A stretch of 64,000 nucleotides of DNA from the NCBI RefSeq assembly GCF_033100095.1, contig NZ_CP136921.1, positions 1,954,501 to 2,018,500 of the forward strand. The letters run 5' to 3'. Of this stretch, positions 45,213 through 53,900 are shown one piece after another. The stretch is from Diaphorobacter limosus. Lineage in GTDB: Bacteria > Pseudomonadota > Gammaproteobacteria > Burkholderiales > Burkholderiaceae_C. Positions within the stretch are counted from its first letter, which is position 1, and every line of letters starts with the position of its first letter. The notes under the pieces are model-generated. The model searched no databases. It saw only the letters and a program-made list of their open reading frames with translations, and was not told the DNA's origin. The position numbers and the translations under genes are program-made.

Positions 45213-46082
45213 TCAGCCCTGCTGCAGCGCGGCCACGCGCTCCTCGATGGGCGGGTGCGAGGAGAACAGCTTGCCAATGCCGCCGGCGATGCCCATGGCC
45301 TGCAGGCTCTTGGGCATCTCGCCGGGGTGCATGCCGCCCAGGCGGTACAGGGCGTTGATCATGGGCTGCTTGCGGCCCATGAGCTGGGCGGCGCCGGCGT
45401 CGGCGCGGAACTCGCGCTGGCGCGAGAACCAGGCCACGATGATGGCCGCCAGAAAGCCCAGCAGGATGTCCAGCACGATGGTGGTGACCATATAGCCGAT
45501 GCCCGGGCCCGAGCTTTGCTCATCGTTCTTGCGCAGAAAGCTGTCCACCGCGTAGCCGATGACCCGCGACAGGAAAACGACGAAGGTATTCATCACCCCC
45601 TGGATAAGCGCCATGGTGACCATGTCGCCATTGGCCACGTGGGCCACCTCGTGGCCGATGACGGCCTCGACCTCCTCGCGCGTCATGCCCTGCAAGAGGC
45701 CGGTGGACACGGCCACCAGGGCCGAGTTCTTGAAGGCGCCGGTGGCAAAGGCGTTCGGGTCGCCCTCGTAGATGCCGACCTCGGGCATCTGTATGCCGGC
45801 CTTGTCGGCAAAGCCGCGCACGGTCTCGACGATCCAGGCCTCATCCTGGTTGCGCGGCTCGTTGATGATTTGCACGCCCATGCTCATCTTGGCCATGGGC
45901 TTGCTCATCAGCAGCGAAATGATGGCGCCGCCAAAGCCCATGATGAAGGCAAAGCCCAGCAGCGCCCCCAGGTTCAGGCCGTTGGCCGTCAGGTAGCGGT
46001 TCACGCCCAGCAGGCTGGCGACTATGCCCAGCACTGCCACCACGGCGATGTTGGTCAACAAAAAGAGCGCAATGCGTTTCAT
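45213..46082 (-). CDS. htpX: Membrane zinc metalloprotease HtpX
   Basis: An integral inner-membrane protease in membrane-protein quality control. The 289-residue protein has two N-terminal helices (about 4-24 and 36-57), the zinc motif HEVAH (144-148), two further helices (about 155-175 and 190-215) and the third ligand region [10 protein letters not shown]. The ATG at 46082 gives the standard [11 protein letters not shown] start; the longer frame is non-coding. A terminator follows. Confidence 0.95.
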   Translation of the reverse strand: MKRIALFLLTNIAVVAVLGIVASLLGVNRYLTANGLNLGALLGFAFIMGFGGAIISLLMSKPMAKMSMGVQIINEPRNQDEAWIVETVRGFADKAGIQMPEVGIYEGDPNAFATGAFKNSALVAVSTGLLQGMTREEVEAVIGHEVAHVANGDMVTMALIQGVMNTFVVFLSRVIGYAVDSFLRKNDEQSSGPGIGYMVTTIVLDILLGFLAAIIVAWFSRQREFRADAGAAQLMGRKQPMINALYRLGGMHPGEMPKSLQAMGIAGGIGKLFSSHPPIEERVAALQQG

Positions 46083-46168
46083 CGAGAATGTTCTCAGGTG
46101 AAGGGTTCGGGTGGGCCCGCGGCAGGCCGCCTTGGGCAGAAAACAAGATGGGGACGGTGCGCGGCGCT

Positions 46169-46954
46169 TCAAGCGTTGGGTTGCGCCTGTGTCAGCTGTC
46201 GTGCGCCACGGAAAACGACAGAGTCATCATAAAAGCAAAAGTTCTCGTTCTCGGGCCACCAGCCGGGCACGCCCAGCACCGGCAGCGGGCAAAAGGGTTT
46301 GGCGGCCAGCCATGGTGCCGTCAGGTCGCGGGCCAGAGCATCGTCCAGATTCACTACATTATCAATAGCTGTTTGTGCTTGATACACATGGGCCGTGATC
46401 GATTTTCTTGGCGAAATCAGTTTTTCCAGCAGCGCATGGCCCAGAAGCAACAGCCGCGCCTGGCGCCACAGCGGGCGCAGCTCCACGCACAGCCGGCGCC
46501 ATTGGCGCGCAGCCAGCGCGGCATGCAGCTCAGGCGGCGCCAACAGCAAGGCACCGTTCTCGTCGAACACCGTGAGCGCATCGCGCACCGGCCCGCGCAC
46601 GGCCCCCACGCCATCTTGGGCAAGCGCCTGCGCCTGCAACTGGTTGAAGCGCCGCTTGGTGGCTGGGTAGCGCAGCCACACCAGACCGTTGAAAAAGTCA
46701 TGCAGGTTGTCGCGCGTGGGCACGCTGCGCCGGTCGTGGATGAACTGCTCGTAAGCCATGCCCGCCGGCAGTGCCGCCTGCGGCACGAAGCGCACGCCGG
46801 GCGCCGGGACTGCGCCCTCGTCGACCAGCGCATTCAGCGCAGTGGCCACGCTGGCGCCGGCCTGCACGCGCTGGGTCGCCCGGCGCCCCAGAGGGGCCAG
46901 AGGGGCCAGCCAGGGGGCGTGCCAGTCAATGGCGCCTAGGCCACCAGCCGCCAC
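46169..46954 (-). CDS. DUF3025 domain protein
   Basis: A 261-residue protein matching DUF3025: [39 protein letters not shown] and [13 protein letters not shown] are conserved landmarks. The GTG start at 46954 overlaps the pyrC stop by 19 bp. Residues about 183-199 ([17 protein letters not shown]) are encoded by an element A copy read in the same frame as those in dapF and uvrA. No function is known for the family. Confidence 0.85.
   Translation of the reverse strand: MAAGGLGAIDWHAPWLAPLAPLGRRATQRVQAGASVATALNALVDEGAVPAPGVRFVPQAALPAGMAYEQFIHDRRSVPTRDNLHDFFNGLVWLRYPATKRRFNQLQAQALAQDGVGAVRGPVRDALTVFDENGALLLAPPELHAALAARQWRRLCVELRPLWRQARLLLLGHALLEKLISPRKSITAHVYQAQTAIDNVVNLDDALARDLTAPWLAAKPFCPLPVLGVPGWWPENENFCFYDDSVVFRGARQLTQAQPNA
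46359..46409 (-). repeat. Element A copy in frame inside the DUF3025 gene
   Basis: On the gene's sense strand, GTATCAAGCACAAACAGCTA then TTGATAA matches the second half of element A (uvrA copy: GATGGTAAAGCGCAAATAGC, TATCAA); the first half is diverged. It is translated YQAQTAID, against GKAQIAIN in uvrA and GQAHEATV in dapF: same strand, same frame. Confidence 0.65.
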
Positions 46955-47979
46955 GGCAGCGCCTCGCCCGCGCGCAGAGGCTTGAGCTCGGCCTCGCCGA
47001 AAACGAAGCTGTCGGGCGGCGTCCAGCTTTCGCGGCGCAGCGTGATCTGCCCCGGGTTGCGCGGCAGGCCGTAGAAGGCCGGGCCGTGGAAGCTGGCGAA
47101 ACCTTCCAGCCTGTCGAGCGCGCCGGCGTTGTCGAAGGCCTCGGCATACATCTCGATGGCGGCGTGCGCGGTGTAGCAGCCGGCGCAGCCCGTGGCGTGC
47201 TCCTTCAGGTGCGCGGGGTGGGGTGCGCTGTCAGTGCCCAGGAAGAACTTGGCGCTGCCGCTGGTGGCCGCCTGCACCAACGCCTGGCGATGCAGTTCGC
47301 GCTTCAGGACCGGCAGGCAGTAGTAGTGCGGGCGTATGCCGCCGGTGAAGATGGCGTTGCGGTTGTACAGCAGGTGATGGGCGGTGATGGTGGCGGCGGT
47401 GTACGCATCGCTGCCCATCACATACTGCGCGGCCTCGCACGTGGTGATGTGCTCGAAGACGATCTTCAGCTCGGGGAAGTCGCGGCGCAGCGGGATCAGC
47501 TGCTGCTCTATGAACACCGCCTCGCGGTCGAACAGGTCGATGTCGGGGCTGGTCACCTCGCCATGCACCAAGAGCAGCAGGCCGGCCCTTTGCATGGCCT
47601 CCAGCGTTTTGTAGGTCTTGCGGATATCGGTCACGCCGGCGTCGCTGTTGGTGGTGGCGCCGGCCGGGTAGAGCTTGAGGGCCACCACGCCCGCATCCTT
47701 GGCACGGGCGATTTCATCGGGCGCCAGGTTGTCGGTCAGATACAGCGTCATCAACGGCTCGAACTGCACGCCGGCGGGCACGGCCGCCAGGATGCGCTGC
47801 TTGTACTCCAGCGCCTGGGCCGCCGTGGTCACGGGCGGGCGCAGGTTGGGCATGATGATGGCGCGACCGAACTGCGCGGCCGTGTGCGGCACGACGGTCA
47901 GCAAAGGCTCGCCGTCGCGCACATGCAGGTGCCAGTCGTCGGGGCGGGTGATGGTGAGGGTGTTCGTGGTGGCGGTCAT
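46936..47979 (-). CDS. pyrC: Dihydroorotase PyrC
   Basis: PyrC cyclises carbamoyl-aspartate to dihydroorotate in pyrimidine synthesis. The 347-residue class II enzyme has [12 protein letters not shown] with metal ligands His17 and His19, the carboxylated-Lys segment [20 protein letters not shown] and the C-terminal [14 protein letters not shown]. It overlaps the DUF3025 gene by 19 bp. About 160 bp of unremarkable sequence lies upstream. Confidence 0.96.
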   Translation of the reverse strand: MTATTNTLTITRPDDWHLHVRDGEPLLTVVPHTAAQFGRAIIMPNLRPPVTTAAQALEYKQRILAAVPAGVQFEPLMTLYLTDNLAPDEIARAKDAGVVALKLYPAGATTNSDAGVTDIRKTYKTLEAMQRAGLLLLVHGEVTSPDIDLFDREAVFIEQQLIPLRRDFPELKIVFEHITTCEAAQYVMGSDAYTAATITAHHLLYNRNAIFTGGIRPHYYCLPVLKRELHRQALVQAATSGSAKFFLGTDSAPHPAHLKEHATGCAGCYTAHAAIEMYAEAFDNAGALDRLEGFASFHGPAFYGLPRNPGQITLRRESWTPPDSFVFGEAELKPLRAGEALPWRLVA

Positions 47980-48141
47980 ACCGGCGATTGTCCCATTCAG
48001 ACAGTGCCTTTACCGCGCTGATCAAGTAGCGAGCCTTGCCGGCATATTCAAGAAGCCGAAGACGCCCCTCCTCCCACCAAAACTCTCGCCCCAAACGAAG
48101 GCTTCAAGTCCTGCGTTGCTGTTCTGCGGGCATCCAAGACA

Positions 48142-48465
48142 TCACTTGGCAATCCCCAAGAAAACCGCCAGGCAGCGCTCCACCTCCACCAGTTTGTCGG
48201 GGTCGATGCGGCCAATGCTGGGGCCGAGCTTGTCGCGCGACACCGTCATGGCCTTGTCCACCATGACCTGCGAGGGCTTTTGCAAGCCGTTGCCTGCGCT
48301 GGGCGTGAGCGGCACGCGCAGCAGCGGCGCGGCCACCAAGGTGCTGGTGATGGGCAACAGCGTGACGCTGGCGTGCGCATCAAACAAATCGGCCTGGATG
48401 ACGAGCGCGGGCCGGGGTTTGCCAAAATCGCCCTGCAAGGCAATGGTCACCAGGTCGCCGCGCAT
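48142..48465 (-). CDS. MazF/PemK-type toxin endoribonuclease
   Basis: A 107-residue type II toxin: MRGDLVTIALQGDFGKPRPA (MazF start, with the RPALVIQ strand), VTLLPITST, and a C-terminal helix LVEVERCLAVFLGIAK. MazF-family toxins cleave mRNA at short sequences. The ATG overlaps the antitoxin stop (TGATG), typical of coupled toxin-antitoxin genes. The mRNA target sequence cannot be predicted. Confidence 0.9.
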   Translation of the reverse strand: MRGDLVTIALQGDFGKPRPALVIQADLFDAHASVTLLPITSTLVAAPLLRVPLTPSAGNGLQKPSQVMVDKAMTVSRDKLGPSIGRIDPDKLVEVERCLAVFLGIAK

Positions 48466-48689
48466 CAATCCGTCCAGCCGTCCACATCGGCCAGGGCGGC
48501 ATCCATCAGCGGCACCAGCGCGGCATCGGCCGCGTCGGCCTGAGAGGCCAGCAGGCTTTGGCGGCGGCATTCCTGGGCAAAATCGGGGCGGCGGGTATCG
48601 GGCACCCACAGCTGTACCGGGCGCAGCCCGGCCTGGCGCAGCGCGTCACGATGGCGCTGCACGCGGGCATTGCTGGTGGATGTGGACAT
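48465..48689 (-). CDS. MazE-family antitoxin (DUF3018-like)
   Basis: A 74-residue antitoxin preceding the MazF-type toxin. STSNARVQRHRDALRQAGLR near the start and VQLWVPDTRRPDFAQECRRQ are typical of the DUF3018 MazE-like group, with a DNA-binding N-terminus and an acidic C-terminal tail (DAALADVDGWTD) that should wrap the toxin. Stop and toxin start overlap. An inverted repeat 25-55 bp upstream is the likely autoregulatory operator. Confidence 0.88.
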   Translation of the reverse strand: MSTSTSNARVQRHRDALRQAGLRPVQLWVPDTRRPDFAQECRRQSLLASQADAADAALVPLMDAALADVDGWTD

Positions 48690-48713
48690 TGGGTGCTCTT
48701 GAAGATCTGGCGT

Positions 48714-48744
48714 TACATGCAACATGATAGGGTCGTTGCATGTA
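48714..48744. promoter_or_regulatory. Palindromic operator of the MazEF-type pair
   Basis: TACATGCAAC (48714-48723) and GTTGCATGTA (48735-48744) form a perfect 10-bp inverted repeat with an 11-bp centre, 25 bp upstream of the antitoxin ATG. Type II antitoxins bind such repeats and repress their operon. Confidence 0.75.
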
Positions 48745-48759
48745 GCGCACAAGCCCGAG

Positions 48760-49125
48760 TCAAGGTCGTTTTGCCTTTTCTCCAAGTACATCCAGCACCT
48801 GCAAATCGGCATCGCAGCCCTGGCCCTCGGCAATCCAGCGCCGCACCAGGGCCAGCCAGAGCCGGCGGCGCCAGCCGCCCTGGGTGGCTGCGGCCTGCGT
48901 GGCGTCGGCCAGCACGCCGCAGAGGTAGCGCCCCTGCCCCGTGTCCCAGCGCAGTGCCGCGCAGGGGCCGCTGCGCCGGCGCGATGCCCAGATGCCAAGC
49001 GGGCAGGGCTCGGCCAGGCAGCACAGGCCGCAGCCGTTGCAGGGTTGGCCCAGCGCGGGCTTGGCGGGTGCCTGGGGCTGCCAGTGCACGCGCTGCCAGC
49101 CGGCGGGCAGGGGCGGCTGAGGCAT
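48760..49125 (-). CDS. Cysteine-cluster protein (YkgJ-like)
   Basis: A 121-residue protein with QPCNGCGLCCLAEPCPLG, then GPCAALRWD and YLCGVL. The CxxCxxCC spacing with further Cys resembles YkgJ-type zinc or iron-sulfur cysteine clusters. A basic helix RRRLWLALVRRWIAEG follows. It starts 3 bp after the YdhR-like gene, so the two are co-translated. Function unknown. Confidence 0.7.
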   Translation of the reverse strand: MPQPPLPAGWQRVHWQPQAPAKPALGQPCNGCGLCCLAEPCPLGIWASRRRSGPCAALRWDTGQGRYLCGVLADATQAAATQGGWRRRLWLALVRRWIAEGQGCDADLQVLDVLGEKAKRP

Positions 49126-49128
49126 GCG

Positions 49129-49440
49129 CTACGCCACCGGCCCCTGGTTGATGGCCGTGAGCGCAGCGTTGACGGCGTAGATGCGGCTGCGGATGTTGCG
49201 CACGCCGGCCTGCGTGAGGCGCTGTGCGTGCATGTCCAGGTAGCGCTGGGCGTGCTCCCGCGTATCGAACAGGTAGATGCCGCCGGCCTCGCGGGCCTGG
49301 GCGTCCTCGGTCCAGATCTTCCAGCGCATGCCGGGCTCCTGATTGATGCTGCGCGCCAGGCCCTCGAAGGCCTGGACCATGTCGGCGCCAAAGGGGCCGT
49401 CCATGGAGAAATCGACTTGCAGGACAAAGACCATGTGCAC
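49129..49440 (-). CDS. YdhR-like putative monooxygenase
   Basis: A 103-residue ferredoxin-like-fold protein. VLQVDFSMDGPFGADMVQAF, LARSINQEPGMRWKIWTED and AGGIYLFDTREHAQRYLDMH align with E. coli YdhR over the whole length. The family is called monooxygenase by structural similarity to ActVA-Orf6, without a proven reaction. Start at 49440, or at the Met two codons later. Confidence 0.85.
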   Translation of the reverse strand: MHMVFVLQVDFSMDGPFGADMVQAFEGLARSINQEPGMRWKIWTEDAQAREAGGIYLFDTREHAQRYLDMHAQRLTQAGVRNIRSRIYAVNAALTAINQGPVA

Positions 49441-49580
49441 TCCTTGTGTGGCCAGTGATGCGGCCGGTGGTGGTGGGGCGATTGTCCCATCGGCCCAGCG
49501 GCCAATACCCCTGCTGGTGGCTGCAGGCCGGGGCGGGCGTATCCTGCCCCGGTGTCGGGTTGCAACAGCAAGGCCATGCC

Positions 49581-49970
49581 ATGAACAAGACCATCCCCGC
49601 CTCCCATGTGCGCATCAAGCGCGCCTACGAGGCCCCCACGCCAGCGGACGGCGCACGCATCCTGATTGACCGGCTGTGGCCGCGCGGCGTGAAGAAGGAG
49701 GCGCTGCTGCTTGCCGAATGGGCCAAGCCGCTGGCGCCAAGTACCGAGCTGCGCCAGTGGTTCAACCACGACCCCGCACTGTGGGACGAATTCCGCCGCC
49801 GCTACGCCGCGGAGTTGCGCCAGCAGCCCGAGGCCTGGGCGCAGCTGCGCGAGCGCGCCCGCCATGGCGTGGTGACGCTGGTGTATTCGGCGCATGACGA
49901 GGCGGTGAACAACGCCGTCGCCATGCGCGATTTTTTGCTGCAGCCCGGCGGGCTGGATGCGGCGCAATGA
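49581..49970 (+). CDS. DUF488 family protein
   Basis: A 129-residue cytoplasmic protein: IKRAYEAPTPADGARILIDR, LWPRGVKKEALLLAEWAKPL, ELRQWFNHDPALWDEFRRRY and TLVYSAHDEAVNNAVAMRDF are the DUF488 core (YeaO type). It is divergent from the YdhR-like gene. The start ATG at 49581 gives the family-length protein. Function not established. Confidence 0.85.
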   Translation: MNKTIPASHVRIKRAYEAPTPADGARILIDRLWPRGVKKEALLLAEWAKPLAPSTELRQWFNHDPALWDEFRRRYAAELRQQPEAWAQLRERARHGVVTLVYSAHDEAVNNAVAMRDFLLQPGGLDAAQ

Positions 49971-49989
49971 CGGCAACCGGAGGTATTCA

Positions 49990-50451
49990 ATGACCCAACG
50001 ACTGGACTACAAGCAGGCATCGCCCAAGGGCTTTGCCGCCATGCTGGGGCTGGAGCAGCACGCGCGCAGCAGCGGGCTGGATCACGCGCTGCTGGAGCTG
50101 GTGAAGACGCGCGTCTCGCAGATCAACGGCTGCGCCTTCTGCCTGGACATGCACAGCAAGGACGCGCGCGCCGCCGGCGAGGACGAGCAGCGCCTGTATC
50201 TGCTGGCCGCCTGGCGCGAGGCGCCCTGCTACTCGACGCGCGAGCGCGCCGCCCTGGCCTGGGCCGAGGCGGTGACGCTGTTGAAAGACCGGGAGGTGGG
50301 CGACGCCCAGTACCACGCGGCGCGCGAGCATTTCGACGACAAGGCGCTGGTGGACCTGACGCTGGCCATCGTCGCCATCAACGGCTGGAACCGGCTGTCG
50401 ATCGCGTTCCGCACGCCGGCCGGAACCTACCAACCCCAGCACCACAGTTGA
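49990..50451 (+). CDS. AhpD-like carboxymuconolactone decarboxylase family protein
   Basis: A 153-residue all-helical protein. The redox motif GCAFCLDMH (CxxC with a His three residues on) is as in alkylhydroperoxidase AhpD-core proteins. KTRVSQINGCAFCLDMHSKD and a C-terminal TLAIVAINGWNRLSIAF complete the pattern. CCGGAGG precedes the ATG. It probably reduces peroxides or acts as a thiol redox partner. 18 bp before a second family member. Confidence 0.88.
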   Translation: MTQRLDYKQASPKGFAAMLGLEQHARSSGLDHALLELVKTRVSQINGCAFCLDMHSKDARAAGEDEQRLYLLAAWREAPCYSTRERAALAWAEAVTLLKDREVGDAQYHAAREHFDDKALVDLTLAIVAINGWNRLSIAFRTPAGTYQPQHHS

Positions 50452-50469
50452 CTACCGGAGGACAGCACC

Positions 50470-50805
50470 ATGGACCAAGCCATGTACCCGGCCAGCAGTG
50501 CCGACATCGCACGCAAGCGCCGCGAGCTGGCGCCCAAGCAGCTGGAGGCCTTCCGCCAGTTCAGCGCGGCGGCGTTTGCCGAAGGCGAGCTGGACGCGCG
50601 CACCAAGCAACTGATCGCCGTGGCCGTGGCCCATGTCACGCAGTGCCCGTACTGCATTCGCGGCCACACCGAGGGCGCGCTCAAGGCCGGCGCCAGCGAG
50701 GCGCAAATCATGGAGGCCATCTGGGTCGCGGCCGAGATGCGCGCGGGCGGCGCCTATGCGCATTCGGCGCTGGCGATAGACACGATGGCGGGGCACAAGG
50801 GCTGA
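50470..50805 (+). CDS. AhpD-like carboxymuconolactone decarboxylase family protein
   Basis: A 111-residue family member: MDQAMYPASSADIARKRREL, then TKQLIAVAVAHVTQCPYCIR with the CPYCIRGH redox motif and GASEAQIMEAIWVAAEMRAG. Shorter than its neighbour and from a different subgroup, so the pair is probably not a recent duplication. Co-transcribed with it (18-bp gap, CCGGAGG upstream). Confidence 0.88.
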   Translation: MDQAMYPASSADIARKRRELAPKQLEAFRQFSAAAFAEGELDARTKQLIAVAVAHVTQCPYCIRGHTEGALKAGASEAQIMEAIWVAAEMRAGGAYAHSALAIDTMAGHKG

Positions 50806-50882
50806 ACCGCGCGGCGGGTACATGCCGGCGAGACGCCGGCGCTCCCGGTACCGCCACCGCACAAAGATTTGCGCGCACACAT

Positions 50883-50962
50883 TTTTATAGCGTGTTGTGC
50901 AGCGTGGGCGATGGTTTTTGGCTGTTTCTCCCTCTCCCGCGTGCGGGAGAGGGAGCCAATAC
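50883..50962 (+). repeat. Element A remnant followed by element B
   Basis: TTTTATAGCGTGTTGTGCAG and GGCGATGGTTTTTGGC look like a decayed element A. They are followed by TTTCTCCCTCTCCCGCGTGC with GGGAGAGGGAG, a perfect element B hairpin ending just before the uvrA stop codon. The rest of the 158-bp gap is unremarkable. Confidence 0.6.
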
Positions 50963-50963
50963 C

Positions 50964-53900
50964 TCAACCGCGCGCCAGCACTGGCGCCAGCGCCACCCCG
51001 GTATGCGTGGCCAGTCGCACCAGCTCCTCGGGCGTGCCGGCGGCGACGATGCGGCCGCCGTCCTTGCCGCCCTCGGGCCCCAGGTCGATGACCCAGTCGG
51101 CCTCGGCGATCACGTCCAGGTCGTGCTCGATGACGACCACGCTGTGGCCGCCGTCGACCAGGCGGTGCAGCACCTGGATCAGCTTGTGCACGTCGGCCAT
51201 GTGCAGGCCCACGGTGGGCTCGTCCAGCACATACAGCGTGTGTGGTGCCTTTTGCCCGCGCCGGCCGACCTCGTCGCGCACCTTGGTCAGCTCCGTCACC
51301 AGCTTGATGCGCTGGGCCTCGCCGCCGGAGAGCGTGGGCGAGGGTTGGCCCAGCGTGAGGTAGCCCAGGCCCACGTCCTTCAAGAGCTGCAGCGGGTGGG
51401 CAATGCTGGGCATGCTGGCGAAGAACTCGACGGCCTCGTCCACCTCCATCTGCAGCACATCGCCAATGTTCTTGCCGCGCCAGGTGACGGCCAGGGTCTC
51501 GGGGTTGAAGCGCGCGCCGTGGCAGCGCTCGCAGGCCACCTTGACGTCGGGCAGAAAGCTCATGACGATGGTGCGCAGGCCCTGGCCCTCGCAGCCGGGG
51601 CAGCGGCCCTCGCCGGTGTTGAAACTGAAGCGCCCGGGGGCGTAGCCGCGCGCCTTGGCCTCCAGGGTTTCGGCGAACAGCTTGCGTATGGTGTCCCAGA
51701 AGCCGATGTAGGTGGCGGGGCAGCTGCGCGGGGTCTTGCCTATGGGGGTTTGATCGACCTCGAGCACGCGATCCACGCTCTCGAAGCCCTGCAGGCCGGC
51801 GCAGCCCACGAGCGCGGGCGCCTTGCCGGCATCCATGGCCTCGCGCCCGGCCTTGGTGGCGCGCTGGCCGACCCAGGCAGCCACATTGGCCAGCAGCACG
51901 TCGCGCGCCAGCGTGGACTTGCCCGAGCCGCTGACCCCCGTGACGGCCACCAGGCGTTTCAGTGGCAGGCGCAGATCCACGGCCTGCAGGTTGTGCAGGT
52001 GGGCGCCGAGGACGGTGAGCCAGTGCGGTGCCGGGGCGGATACCCCCTCACCCCTGCCCTCTCCCCCTGCGGGGGGAGAGGGAGTAGCAGCCGCGGCGGT
52101 ATTCACTCCCTCCCCCTCTGGGGGAGGGTGGAGGTAAGGGTCGGCAACATCTAAATTGATAGCTATTTGCGCTTTACCATCAAGCGTTTGAGGCTTATTT
52201 TGCTCATATTTTTCATCTAAGAGAGACTGGCCCCCACCCCTGCCCTCCCCCGGGAGGGGAGGGAGAAATACCGCACGCCGCGCCTGCAGCGGATGCCTCA
52301 TGGCATGCAGCAGGTAGCGGCCGGTCTGCGAGTCGGCGGCGGCCTGCAGGTCGGCCACCTGGCCCTGGGCCACCAGGCACCCGCCGCGCTTGCCGGCGCT
52401 GGGGCCTATGTCGATGAGGTGGTCGGCGCGGCGTATGGTGTCCTCGTCATGCTCCACGACGACCAGGGTGTTGCCCTTGTCGCTCAGGCTTTTCAGGGCG
52501 TTCAGCAGGATCTGGTTGTCGCGCGCGTGCAGGCCAATCGTCGGCTCGTCCAGCACATAGCACACGCCCTGCAGGTTGCTGCCCAGCTGCGCCGCCAGGC
52601 GTATGCGCTGGGCCTCGCCGCCGCTGAGCGTGGGCGCGCCGCGGTCCAGCGTCAGGTAGGACAGGCCCACCTCCTCCAGAAACTCCAGCCGGCTTTTGAT
52701 CTCGGGCACCAGGTCGCGCGCAATCTCGGCCTCACGGCCGGTCAGCCGCAGGTCCTCTATCCACTGCCGCACCTCGCTCACGGCCAGGCGCGCCACCTCG
52801 GTGATGGGCGTGCCGGCAAAGCGCACGGCGCGCGCCACGGGGTTCAGGCGCGTGCCGGCGCAGCTGGGGCAGGCGGCGTCGGCCAGGTCTTCCACCTCGG
52901 GCTCGGCAAAGATCTGTTCGCGGCCGCGGTCGTCCGACTGCACGGAGTCGTCGAAGGCCTTGCGCTGCTCTTTCGTCAGGCGCACGCCCGTGCCCACGCA
53001 GTCCGGGCACCAGCCATGCTTGCTGTTGTACGAGAACAGGCGCGGGTCCAGCTCGGCATAGCTGGTGGCGCAGACCGGGCAGGCGCGCTTGGTGGAGAAC
53101 ACCTGCAGCCGGCCGATATGCGCCGTGGGCGCGCCCTCTTCCATGGCCTGCTCCAGGCCGTCCAGGCCGCTCAGCACATGCAGCACGCCCTTGCCCAGCT
53201 CCAGTGCCTTGGACAACGCGCTGCGCAGGGCGTCTTCGTGCTCGGGCGACACATCCAGGCTGGCCACGGGCAGCTCTATGGTGTGTTCCTTGAAGCGGTC
53301 CAGGCGCGGGAAGCCGGTAGTCGGCAGAAAGTTGCCGTCCACGCGCAGATGCGTGTAACCGCGCGGGCGCGCCCAGTCGGCCAGCTCGGTATAGACGCCC
53401 TTGCGGTTCAGCACCAGGGGCGCCAGCAGGCCGATGTGCTGGTCGCGGAACTGCGTGAGCAGCTGCGCGGCGATGCTCTCGCTGGTCTGCGGCTGCACGG
53501 CCGCGCCGTCGTGCACGCAGTGCTGCACGCCGAGCTTGACGTACAAGAGGCGCAGAAAGTGCCAGACCTCGGTGGTCGTGCCCACGGTGCTCTTTCTGCC
53601 GCCGCGCGACAGGCGCTGCTCTATCGCCACCGTGGGCGGTATGCCATACACGGCGTCCACCTCGGGCCGGCCCGCGGGCTGGACGATGCTGCGCGCGTAG
53701 GCGTTCAGGCTCTCCAGATAGCGGCGCTGGCCCTCATTGAACAGGATGTCGAAGGCCAGCGTGGACTTGCCCGAGCCGCTGACGCCGGTGATGACGTTGA
53801 ACCTGCCGCGCGGGATGTTGACGTTCAGATGCTTGAGGTTGTGCTCGCGGGCGTTGATGATCTGAATGGCGTTGGCTGCTGCACCCTCTCCCTCTGGTAG

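Noticed and set aside
47980..48094. Short minus-strand frame (WWEEGRLRLLEYAGKARY) upstream of pyrC
   Set aside because: It continues in a wrong frame across pyrC and has no ribosome-binding site; at most a gene remnant that cannot be identified.
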